DNA of 28,885 nt. Origin: an uncultured Flammeovirgaceae bacterium. Its GTDB lineage: Bacteria; Bacteroidota; Bacteroidia; Cytophagales; Cyclobacteriaceae. This document shows, piece by piece, positions 17,622 through 25,040 of this stretch (position 1 is its first letter; each line of letters opens with the position of its first letter). Where the stretch lies: assembly GCA_946886805.1 (NCBI GenBank), contig CAMPJM010000003.1, positions 1 to 28,885 on the forward strand. Reading direction: 5' to 3'. A program made the translations under genes and the position numbers. The notes under the pieces were generated by a model. The model did not search any database, was not told the origin of the DNA, and was given only the letters and a program-made list of their open reading frames with translations.

Positions 17622-19379
17622 ATGACTAAAATTAAGTTTGGATTTGATCCATTGAAAAACAGGCAGGCTATTGCCATGTTTGTTTTTATGATGATGTTTT
17701 CTTTTATGGGACTAGATGGAAACTGCCAGTCCAGTAAAAAGCTGGCAAAAAATGCGCCTGTGTTTTCGGATTTTATCTACGAAGGCAAAGATCAGGTTTA
17801 TATAGACAATCCTTTGAAAGAAGATGAGTTTTATACTCCTATTTTACAAGGTTGTTACCCCGATCCTTCTATTGCTCGCAAAGGAGATGATTATTATTTG
17901 GTAGCCTCTTCTTTTGCTTTTTTTCCAGGTGTGCCAATCTTTCATTCAAAAGACCTTGTAAACTGGACGCAAATTGGTCATGTCCTGGACAGGCCTTCTC
18001 AATTGAATGTGACAAATTCGGGAATAAGTGCTGGTATTTATGCGCCCGCTATTAAGTATAACAAGTATAATGACACCTTCTATATGATTACTACCCAGTT
18101 TTCAGGAGGTTTCGGGAATATGGTTGTAAAAACCAAAGATCCTTTGAAGGGTTGGAGCGATCCTTATAAACTGAAATTCGGTGGAATTGACCCATCCTTA
18201 TTTTTTGATGACAATGGCAAAGCTTATGTAATTCACAACGATGCGCCAGACGAAGGAAAGGAACTATACAGGGGACATAGGGTAATTAAGATTTGGGATT
18301 ATGATATGGAAAAAGACCAGGTAATTGCGGGCACCGACAAGATTATCGTTGATGGAGGCGTTGATATCACCAAAAAACCTATCTGGATCGAAGCACCTCA
18401 TATCTATAAGAGAGACGGAAAGTATTATTTAATGTGCGCTGAAGGAGGAACCGGTGATATCCACAGTGAGGTGATTTTTGTAAGTGATAACGCCAGAGGG
18501 CCATATAAACCAGCACCGGGTAACCCAATTTTGTCTCAAAGACACCTAACCCCTCATAGAGCGAACAAGGTAGACTGGGCGGGCCATGCCGATTTGATCG
18601 AAGGACCTGACGGTAAGCACTACGGGGTTTTCCTGGCTATTCGTCGAAATGAAGAAGGAAGGGTTAACTCCGGTCGTGAGACATTCATATTGCCTGTTGA
18701 TTGGTCGGGTAAATTTCCTGTTTTTGAGAATGGTCTTATCGCTCTGGAGCCAAAGTTGAAGATGCCTGAAGGCGTTACAAATAAAACCGGGCAAGATGGC
18801 TTCTTCCCTAATGGCAACTTTACATTCAAAGATGATTTCTCTGGCGAAAAGCTGGATTACCGTTGGATTGGCCTGAGGGGTCCACGTGAAGAGTTCGTGG
18901 CGAATACAAAAAAAGGTTTAGGAATCAATCCCTTCAATGTGAACCTGAAAGAGGTTAAACCTACTTCAACGCTTTTTCACAGACAGCAGCACAGGAATTT
19001 TTCATACACAGCCACAATTGACTACAAGCCCGCATCTGAAAAGGATTTGGCAGGAATTGCGGCCTTGCAAAGTGAAAAGTTTCACTATGTTTTTGGTATA
19101 ACTAAAAAAGGAAAAGACACTTATCTGCTGTTGGAAAGAACAGAGAACGGAAAGTCTACCACTATTGCCAGCACTAAAATAGATGTCAAGAAGCCTGTTC
19201 GCCTACAGGTGACGGCAGAGGGAGATAAGTACAGGTTTAACTATTCAACCAACGGAACTGACTTTGAAAACCTTGGCGGCACGGTTTCAGGAGATATCCT
19301 GTCAACTGATGTGGCAGGAGGATTTACAGGTTGCCTGATTGGCTTGCATGCCACTACAGCCAACGAGGCTAAGCCTTAA
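17622..19379 (+). CDS. GH43 beta-xylosidase / alpha-L-arabinofuranosidase
   Basis: A 585-residue exported enzyme. The hydrophobic segment at about 15-32 is a signal sequence; a cysteine at 35 is not in a good lipobox (LDGNC). The five-bladed GH43 propeller (about 70-375) has D81 in GCYPDPSI (general base), D190 in GGIDPSLFF (pKa modulator) and E257 in IWIEAPH (general acid). FFPGVPIFHSKDLVNW and GHVLDRPSQL are typical of GH43 beta-xylosidase-like enzymes. The C-terminal beta-sandwich (about 390-578) is the GH43-associated module that shapes the active site. Expected work is release of xylose or arabinose from xylo-oligosaccharides in the periplasm; the exact specificity cannot be read. It belongs to a different branch from the GH43 at 20383 and the fusion's GH43. 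A tandem repeat lies directly upstream and a terminator-like hairpin 15 bases downstream. Confidence 0.92.
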   Translation: MTKIKFGFDPLKNRQAIAMFVFMMMFSFMGLDGNCQSSKKLAKNAPVFSDFIYEGKDQVYIDNPLKEDEFYTPILQGCYPDPSIARKGDDYYLVASSFAFFPGVPIFHSKDLVNWTQIGHVLDRPSQLNVTNSGISAGIYAPAIKYNKYNDTFYMITTQFSGGFGNMVVKTKDPLKGWSDPYKLKFGGIDPSLFFDDNGKAYVIHNDAPDEGKELYRGHRVIKIWDYDMEKDQVIAGTDKIIVDGGVDITKKPIWIEAPHIYKRDGKYYLMCAEGGTGDIHSEVIFVSDNARGPYKPAPGNPILSQRHLTPHRANKVDWAGHADLIEGPDGKHYGVFLAIRRNEEGRVNSGRETFILPVDWSGKFPVFENGLIALEPKLKMPEGVTNKTGQDGFFPNGNFTFKDDFSGEKLDYRWIGLRGPREEFVANTKKGLGINPFNVNLKEVKPTSTLFHRQQHRNFSYTATIDYKPASEKDLAGIAALQSEKFHYVFGITKKGKDTYLLLERTENGKSTTIASTKIDVKKPVRLQVTAEGDKYRFNYSTNGTDFENLGGTVSGDILSTDVAGGFTGCLIGLHATTANEAKP

Positions 19380-19393
19380 ACTTCATTTCATTT

Positions 19394-19425
19394 GGGAGGA
19401 CCGCCTAGGTATTTCGGTTCCTCCC
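19394..19425 (+). terminator. GC-rich hairpin after the GH43 gene
   Basis: GGGAGGACCG (19394-19403) pairs with CGGTTCCTCCC (19415-19425) with one bulged base and an 11-nt loop, 15 bases after the GH43 stop. A long T-run is missing. It probably marks the transcript end. Confidence 0.6.
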
Positions 19426-19607
19426 GGTTGAAAAATAGAAGGTCGCGATATAATAAGAAAGTACAGACAGAAGTATCTAATTTCCAAAAGCTGATGTCTG
19501 GCATTTTAAGGTTAGATTAATAATCTATAGCCTGCTAGTTTTAAAACTGCACAGATAACGTCCCTTTAGATTTAGAGGGGTCTTTTAGGTATTGAATAGT
19601 AATCAAC

Positions 19608-19760
19608 AACCGGTTGTGTGAATTAAATGATATAGGTAAAAATCATAGAAAATTAGACCATTTAAACCCTCTCTCTTTAGGAGAGGGTATGGGTGAGGTC
19701 TAAAGAAAAGACTAATTTTCAATGATTTTTGATTGTAATAATGATTTCACACAACGGGTT
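19608..19760 (+). repeat. 153-bp imperfect inverted-repeat (MITE/REP-like) element
   Basis: The ends are inverted copies: AACCGGTTGTGTGAA at 19608 and the complement of AACCCGTTGTGTGAA at 19760. A second inner pair, 19638-19656 and 19712-19730, matches at 18 of 19 positions. The centre (19666-19688) is an 8-bp hairpin, ACCCTCTC/GAGAGGGT, followed by a GGGTGAGG-like tail, a pattern seen in dispersed palindromic repeats of many bacteria. No transposase is encoded. It fills most of the 426-bp gap between GH43 and the VOC gene and ends 45 bases before the VOC ATG. Confidence 0.7.
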
Positions 19761-19805
19761 ACTGATATTTTTTTATGCACCGTGTAATAATACTGTATCA
19801 CAAAA

Positions 19806-20327
19806 ATGAAAAATTATATGCCAAAGTTTTCCCTTCTCATAATTGCAATGTTCATCGCTTTTGGTTCCTATGCGCAATCCAACTTTAGCAGTAAATTGAT
19901 TGGTGTGGGTGTGGTAGTATCCGACCTGGAGCGATCTTTAGATTTCTATATCAATGGCATTGGCATGGTAAAGACCGGAGGCTTTAGTTTGGATGAAGAT
20001 TTTACAAAACGTTCAGGCCTTTCCGATGGTGTGCCTTTTTCAATAACCGTATTAAAACTCGAAGATAGTCCTGAAGCCAATGAATGGAAGCTAATGAGTT
20101 TTGGCAAAAAAGCCTCTCATCCAAAACAGGATTTTATTCAAGATGATGTAGGCATGCAATACATTACCATCAATGTGAAAGCACTAAAGCCAGTCATACA
20201 AAGATTAAAGCAAAGAGACGTACCATTTTTGGGAAGTACACCTACTCCTTTAAACGACAAATTACAGTTCTTGCTGGTACAGGATCCTGATGGCAATTTT
20301 GTAGAATTAATTGGCCCCATGGAATAA
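19806..20327 (+). CDS. exported VOC-superfamily (glyoxalase-fold) protein
   Basis: A 173-residue protein with a clear signal peptide (about 1-23, ending SYAQ) and a paired beta-alpha-beta-beta-beta VOC fold from about 28. VVVSDLERSLDFY is the usual first-module motif and LVQDPDGNFVELIG the usual last one. In metal-dependent VOC enzymes a histidine normally sits two or three residues before the first strand and another at the start of the second module. Here those places appear to be G33 and Y119, leaving only E167. It may therefore bind a ligand without metal catalysis (inference). Export is unusual for this superfamily, whose best-known members are cytosolic. It lies 55 bases before a GH43 gene and is likely cotranscribed. 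A decayed second copy sits at 9809. Start could be codon 1 or M5. Confidence 0.82.
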   Translation: MKNYMPKFSLLIIAMFIAFGSYAQSNFSSKLIGVGVVVSDLERSLDFYINGIGMVKTGGFSLDEDFTKRSGLSDGVPFSITVLKLEDSPEANEWKLMSFGKKASHPKQDFIQDDVGMQYITINVKALKPVIQRLKQRDVPFLGSTPTPLNDKLQFLLVQDPDGNFVELIGPME

Positions 20328-20348
20328 CCAACATTGACCTAACCACAC

Positions 20349-20372
20349 CCTAGCTTTGTTGATAGTAAAACA
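20349..20372 (+). promoter_or_regulatory. 24-nt conserved spacer block, copy 2 (upstream of GH43)
   Basis: This block begins CCTAGCTTTGTTGATA and matches 9970-9993 at 22 of 24 positions. It includes TAGCTTTG (20351-20358), an exact fit to the Bacteroidota -7 consensus TAnnTTTG, 24 bases before the GH43 ATG. A good -33 TTTG at the right distance was not seen. An internal promoter or regulator site is possible. Confidence 0.4.
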
Positions 20373-20382
20373 CAAAATGCAC

Positions 20383-21954
20383 ATGAAAAACAATCTCTTT
20401 CAATTCGGTTTTCTCACATTCATTTATCTCTTTATGAGCCTGACCGCTCAAGGGCAAAGTGCAAAGAACCCTATCATTCATGCCGACGTTCCTGACATGT
20501 TTATGCTCCGCGTGGGCGATACCTACTACATGAGCAGTACTACCATGCACATGAGCCCGGGGGTACCCATTATGAAATCGAAAGATCTGGTGAACTGGGA
20601 ACTTGTCAGTTATGCCTATGATACCTTAGCGGATATAGACGAACTAAACCTTAAGAACGGTAAAAGCACTTACGGCAGAGGATCCTGGGCAAGTGGGATC
20701 CGTTACCACAACAATACTTTCTACGTGTCCACATTTGCCGGCACCACCAATAAAACCTATATCTTTTCCACAAAAGATATAGAAAATGGTCCGTGGCAGG
20801 TTCAGAGCTTTGCACCTGCTTATCACGACCATACCATTTTCTTTGATGAAGATGGCAAGACTTATATGATTTGGGGAGGAGGTGAATTGAAGATGGTGGA
20901 ACTTAAGGATGACCTCTCAGGCGCGAAAGAAGGAACAGAAAGGGTGTTGATAGAAAATGCAACGGCTCCGGCTGGTCCCAATGTGATGCTTCCCGCCGAA
21001 GGTTCACAGCTCTTTAAAGTGAATGGAAAATACTACCTCTTTAATATTTCCTGGCCACAGGGTGGCATGCGCACTGTGATAATACACCGGGCAGATAAAA
21101 TCACAGGGCCTTACGAAGGCAGGGTGGCGTTACAGGATAAAGGTGTGGCCCAAGGAGGCCTGATCGATACACCTGATGGAGAATGGTTTGCTTACCTATT
21201 CCGCGATTATGGTGCAGTGGGCCGTATCCCATACCTGGTTCCGGTACAATGGGAAGATGGCTGGCCTGTGCTGGGTGTCGATGGCAAAGTGCCGGATCAA
21301 CTTGAGCTTCCCGCCAGTAAAGGGCTCATGCCGGGAATTGTGGCTTCAGATGATTTTGAGCGTGCAAAGGGTGAACCGGATTTGCCCTTGGTGTGGCAGT
21401 GGAACCACAACCCTGATAATGAGAATTGGGCTGTTGATGGACGAAAGGGCTATCTCCGATTGACTACAGCTCGAATCGATACCTCTTTCTTAATGGCCCG
21501 GAACACTCTAACCCAGCGTACTATCGGGCCTGAAAGTACTGGTGTCACGGCTATCGATGTTTCGAAAATGAAAGAAGGTGATTTTGCTGGTTTGGCACTG
21601 TTGCAGAAGAATTACGGATTGGTTGGTGTCAAATTTGAGAACGGCACAAAATATATTGTGATGGAAAAGGAGGAATCGGAAAATTTGGAAGAAGAACGGG
21701 TGCCGCTCAATCAAAAGACCGTGTACCTGAAAGCGGAATGTGATTTTAAAGAGCGTAAAGATTTGGCAAAATTCTTCTACAGTCTCGACGGAAAAAACTG
21801 GAAACCCATAGGATCTGATCTCAAAATGTCTTATACGCTCCCACATTTTATGGGCTATCGTTTCGGATTATTCAATTATGCTAGCAAAACGCCCGGTGGA
21901 TTTGTCGATTTTGACTATTTCCACATAAGCGACAGCATTTCTGATTGGAAATAA
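20383..21954 (+). CDS. GH43 arabinofuranosidase/xylosidase-type enzyme (subfamily 12-like)
   Basis: The frame is open from a TTG at 20356, but the signal peptide (MKNNLFQFGFLTF ... TAQGQS) begins naturally at ATG 20383, and a start at 20356 would overlap the conserved spacer block. ATG 20377 is an alternative. The 523-residue product has a GH43 propeller (about 28-320) with likely catalytic D38 (DVPDMF), D149 (YHDHTIFF) and E206 (LPAEGSQLF), then the beta-sandwich with WQWNHNPDNENW (about 330-520). The usual PDP near the first aspartate is PDM here, but the aspartate remains. It is the closest relative in the window of the GH43 half of the fusion at 5888: both share TTMH.(S/F)PG, WNHNPDN, ARNTLTQR or AKNTLTQR and KMKEGDFAG or NMKEGDVAG. 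No T9SS domain, so periplasmic trimming of arabinoxylan fragments is inferred. Confidence 0.9.
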   Translation: MKNNLFQFGFLTFIYLFMSLTAQGQSAKNPIIHADVPDMFMLRVGDTYYMSSTTMHMSPGVPIMKSKDLVNWELVSYAYDTLADIDELNLKNGKSTYGRGSWASGIRYHNNTFYVSTFAGTTNKTYIFSTKDIENGPWQVQSFAPAYHDHTIFFDEDGKTYMIWGGGELKMVELKDDLSGAKEGTERVLIENATAPAGPNVMLPAEGSQLFKVNGKYYLFNISWPQGGMRTVIIHRADKITGPYEGRVALQDKGVAQGGLIDTPDGEWFAYLFRDYGAVGRIPYLVPVQWEDGWPVLGVDGKVPDQLELPASKGLMPGIVASDDFERAKGEPDLPLVWQWNHNPDNENWAVDGRKGYLRLTTARIDTSFLMARNTLTQRTIGPESTGVTAIDVSKMKEGDFAGLALLQKNYGLVGVKFENGTKYIVMEKEESENLEEERVPLNQKTVYLKAECDFKERKDLAKFFYSLDGKNWKPIGSDLKMSYTLPHFMGYRFGLFNYASKTPGGFVDFDYFHISDSISDWK

Positions 21955-21964
21955 TAGGGATTTC

Positions 21965-21998
21965 AAAGCCATAGGTATTGAGAGATGTATATGGCTTT
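21965..21998 (+). terminator. stem-loop between GH43 and GH5 genes
   Basis: AAAGCCATA (21965-21973) pairs perfectly with TATGGCTTT (21990-21998), loop 16 nt, starting 10 bases after the GH43 stop. The T-run is short, so it could be a weak terminator or a processing site. Confidence 0.45.
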
Positions 21999-22058
21999 AC
22001 CCCAATAACGTGTTTATGCATCCTGCTGAGAACTTTAAATGGGTGGGATTTTATTTAG

Positions 22059-24011
22059 ATGATTTCTATGAAAAAACTTTACCCTTTACTACTAATACTC
22101 ATTTTAGGTTTTATACCCCTTAAAATCTTTAGCTGGCCAGGCATGCCGGTGCCTCCATTACACGTAGATGGACGCCATCTGAAAGATGATTGTGGAAATA
22201 ATGTGATACTGCATGGAGTAGCTGTTACGCCCAGCCCATGGTTTAATGGATGCATGTATGGGTTTAGTACTAAATATTGTACCTGGGATAATTATGATGT
22301 TCAGGGAGCTTTAGATTACAACAAGGCTGTCATGGACAAGCTTACCAACACTGAAGAAGGATGGTATTTGAGCTACATCAGGCTCCATGTCGATCCTTAC
22401 TGGACTAATAATCCCGGGCCTCCAATTCCGGAAAACGATATATCAAGGTTCAATTATGATCGATTGGTTCAATATACTGATGAGGTGATTGTTCCTTTGG
22501 TAGAGCATGCCAAAGAAAGGGGGCTTTATGTGATTTTGCGCCCACCTGGGGTATGTCCTGAGCGTATAGCGGTCAATGATGAGTACCATGAATACTTAAA
22601 AACCATCTGGACTTTCTTATCGCAACACCCTGGTTTGAAAAACGCTGATCATCTGATGTTTGAGTTGGCCAACGAACCGATAGAAATACTGGGAACCAAT
22701 GGTGTATTCGGAAAGTTTGACGACCCTCACTTCGAAGCTTTGAACAACTTCTTTCAACCCATAGTAGATATAATCAGGGACAATGGGGCAGACAATATAA
22801 TTTGGATACCAGGCTCAGGCTGGCAGTCACATTACCAGGGATATGTGGATTATCCCATAACAGGCGGCAATATAGGTTACGCTGTACATATTTATCCGGG
22901 TTACTGGGGAGGTATCCGAAATTATCAGGCTTTCCAAAAGGGATGGGATGAACATGTGAAGCCTATTGCCGATATAGCACCAATTGCTATTACCGAAACG
23001 GACTGGGCACCAGAGGGATATGGTGCATTCGGTGTTGCTTCTACCGGTGTTGCTGGCGGCGAAGGTTTTGGTGCGAACTTAAATTACATCGCCAAACAAT
23101 CGGGAAACGTGAGCTGGAATTTATTGTCTCCCGATAACCTGATAGATCATGGTGATCCCACTGCGGGTATCGCATACGACAACGATTGGCAAGCTTGTGC
23201 AGCACCAGTAAAAAAATGGTTCAGGGAGTACGCCGCTGCTAATATTCCTGCTTGTGAACTTGTGCAAAATGGCGTTTATGAAATTGAACTTAAAACAGAC
23301 CCAACAAAAGTCCTTGAACTTGAAAACGATACTGAACTGCGTGCTGGTGTCAAGGACGGCTCCCTTTCACAGCGATGGAAGGCAGAAAAGACCGAAAGTG
23401 GCTACTGGAGATTTGAATCCCTGCTCAGCAGCACAGACAGCAGCATTAGTTTGGTCAATGGTAGTGTGGAATTGGGTGCTTCTATAAAGCTTTTGCCTTA
23501 TGATGAGCATGATGTTGGTCAAGAATGGCAGATAAACCAATTGGAAGACGGTTATTATGAAGTGCTCTCAAGGGCTGCTTTAGATCTCGCGCTAAATCGA
23601 GGTTGGGATATCTCCAATTGTGCTATGGAAGATAACCAGCTTCTGCAGATCAATGAAACTGCTGAATCAAGCTGTCAGCAGTTTAAGTTTAACTTTATTC
23701 CCAATAATCCTGACCAACTGGAGAATCTGGACGATCTGCCTCCAATTACAGGTGTTGCCAGTGATAAAAACAATGGAATTTTGGTCTATCCCAATCCATC
23801 AGCCAATGGTGCATTTACCCTTTCAATTCCTTTTGCAGGAAAAGAAAGTTATCAATTGACTATTTTCACCATTGAGGGGAAGAAAATATATGCACAAAGC
23901 CACCTTGCTGCTGGTAAAAACCACATAAATGCTAACATTAAAAAAGAATTATATATAATAAAAATCAAAGCTAATCAATACAATACTTCCTTGAGGTTGG
24001 TGATTAACTAA
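22059..24011 (+). CDS. GH5 glycanase with ricin-type lectin and T9SS sorting domains, second paralogue
   Basis: Up to 650 residues and colinear with the protein at 525 over its whole length. ATG 22059 and ATG 22068 (MKKLYPLLL) are both possible; the second gives a more usual signal peptide. Numbered from 22059, the GH5 barrel (about 27-395) has acid/base E206 in FELANEPI and nucleophile E313 in AITETDWAP. The beta-trefoil (about 402-552) keeps QRW and QEW but is more diverged from the first paralogue than the catalytic domain, and the glycine linker is missing. The sorting domain (about 585-650) starts with VYPNPSA. The diverging lectin over a conserved barrel suggests the two surface enzymes share a reaction but bind different polysaccharide contexts (inference). 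The gene closes the xylan block and is followed by a good terminator. Confidence 0.9.
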   Translation: MISMKKLYPLLLILILGFIPLKIFSWPGMPVPPLHVDGRHLKDDCGNNVILHGVAVTPSPWFNGCMYGFSTKYCTWDNYDVQGALDYNKAVMDKLTNTEEGWYLSYIRLHVDPYWTNNPGPPIPENDISRFNYDRLVQYTDEVIVPLVEHAKERGLYVILRPPGVCPERIAVNDEYHEYLKTIWTFLSQHPGLKNADHLMFELANEPIEILGTNGVFGKFDDPHFEALNNFFQPIVDIIRDNGADNIIWIPGSGWQSHYQGYVDYPITGGNIGYAVHIYPGYWGGIRNYQAFQKGWDEHVKPIADIAPIAITETDWAPEGYGAFGVASTGVAGGEGFGANLNYIAKQSGNVSWNLLSPDNLIDHGDPTAGIAYDNDWQACAAPVKKWFREYAAANIPACELVQNGVYEIELKTDPTKVLELENDTELRAGVKDGSLSQRWKAEKTESGYWRFESLLSSTDSSISLVNGSVELGASIKLLPYDEHDVGQEWQINQLEDGYYEVLSRAALDLALNRGWDISNCAMEDNQLLQINETAESSCQQFKFNFIPNNPDQLENLDDLPPITGVASDKNNGILVYPNPSANGAFTLSIPFAGKESYQLTIFTIEGKKIYAQSHLAAGKNHINANIKKELYIIKIKANQYNTSLRLVIN

Positions 24012-24034
24012 ATAATGCCACGAAGACACCAATG

Positions 24035-24071
24035 CACCAGATTTCTTTATGATTTTACCTGGTGTTTTTTT
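24035..24071 (+). terminator. intrinsic terminator at the end of the xylan block
   Basis: CACCAG (24035-24040) pairs with CTGGTG (24059-24064) and is followed directly by seven Ts, 23 bases after the GH5 stop. This is the most classical terminator in the window and separates the xylan genes from the uptake operon. Confidence 0.75.
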
Positions 24072-24124
24072 CTCTTCTTTGAGTCTTTGTAGCAAATAGG
24101 TTCATGTAAAAGACAAAGAAAATG

Positions 24125-24146
24125 ACCGCCGTCTAAGACGGTGGGT
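24125..24146 (+). repeat. short GC-rich palindrome in the spacer
   Basis: ACCGCCGTC-TAA-GACGGTGGGT folds into a stem of about 9 pairs with one bulge and a 3-nt loop. Its GC content stands out from the AT-rich surroundings. It may be a dispersed palindromic repeat or the trace of a small mobile-element end; only one copy is in the window. Confidence 0.4.
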
Positions 24147-24290
24147 TTATAGGTTAAAATAAAGTTTAAATGCGCTCTTTTCTTGAGCCTTTTAAATAAT
24201 CAGTCATAGGATTCCCTATGTATTTGGGCTTAACTAAGAACTGGAACTTGTAAAGTGAATTAGCGTGAAACGACAAATAGAAAGGACAAT

Positions 24291-25040
24291 ATGGATGTTT
24301 TAACTTTTCGAAGAACGATTTTTTTGAAGTTTATCCTATCTATTCTGATGGCTTCGACCAGCTCAGATACTTTTGCCCAATATAGTATAGATAGCATTTC
24401 TTTAGAAGGTGATATAACGAAATGGTATGACCAACAGCTAGGGTTGCAACACACAGTACTTCAACATGGCGAATTAGCCTCAATTAGCCGGAAATCTCCG
24501 AACTCTCACGCCTATTTTGAGCAAAGTTCCTGGGTCAGTACAAATATTACCTATTGCGACCAGACCTTCAGTGATATTCCTGCCCTGTACGATATTGAAA
24601 ATGACAAATTGATCATAACAAACAACTTGGGGACATCCTTTGCTGCTTTTCCGTTGGAGTTGCGCAAAGATCTGGTTGATCGTTTTGAAATGGAGGGTGC
24701 CCGGTTCATTTACGTAAATGAAGCAGTCAGCTGGCATCAAAAAGGATTTTTTAAAGCTGTTTATGAAGGAGAATCCATCGACTTATTGAGTAAAGTATTT
24801 AAAAGACTTGAATTTAAATATGGTATACTCACTTACAAACAGACGGAACATTATTTTCTAAGAAAAGAAGGCCAGTATCACCGCCTAAAAAGGCTTTCAG
24901 GGCTTCTCAAGCTATTCCCGGAACATAAACGTGACATACGACAATACAGAAAAGAGCTTTCGCTGCGGCGGATAGATGATCCCGCAAACGAAGGGAAACT
25001 GGCCCTGCTTATCAAGTACTGTGAAAATCTGAAAAAATAA
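24291..25040 (+). CDS. exported protein of unknown function, first gene of the receptor operon
   Basis: A 249-residue protein with a hydrophobic N-terminus (about 10-29, ending TFAQ). The function was not recognised. The middle (about 95-140) is mixed and soluble-looking; the last 80 residues are rich in lysine and arginine (HRLKRL, EHKRDIRQYRKELSLRR) and probably helical. No cysteine pair, lipobox or known catalytic motif was seen. Its stop codon shares the A of the next ATG (TAATG), so it is translationally coupled to the TonB-dependent receptor. That suggests a periplasmic or membrane-associated helper of the receptor. There is no FecR-type anti-sigma signature. Confidence 0.75.
   Translation: MDVLTFRRTIFLKFILSILMASTSSDTFAQYSIDSISLEGDITKWYDQQLGLQHTVLQHGELASISRKSPNSHAYFEQSSWVSTNITYCDQTFSDIPALYDIENDKLIITNNLGTSFAAFPLELRKDLVDRFEMEGARFIYVNEAVSWHQKGFFKAVYEGESIDLLSKVFKRLEFKYGILTYKQTEHYFLRKEGQYHRLKRLSGLLKLFPEHKRDIRQYRKELSLRRIDDPANEGKLALLIKYCENLKK

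Noticed and set aside
20356..20382. TTG start for the second GH43 gene
   Set aside because: It would put charged residues and the conserved 24-nt spacer block in the protein and weaken the signal peptide; ATG 20383 is more natural.
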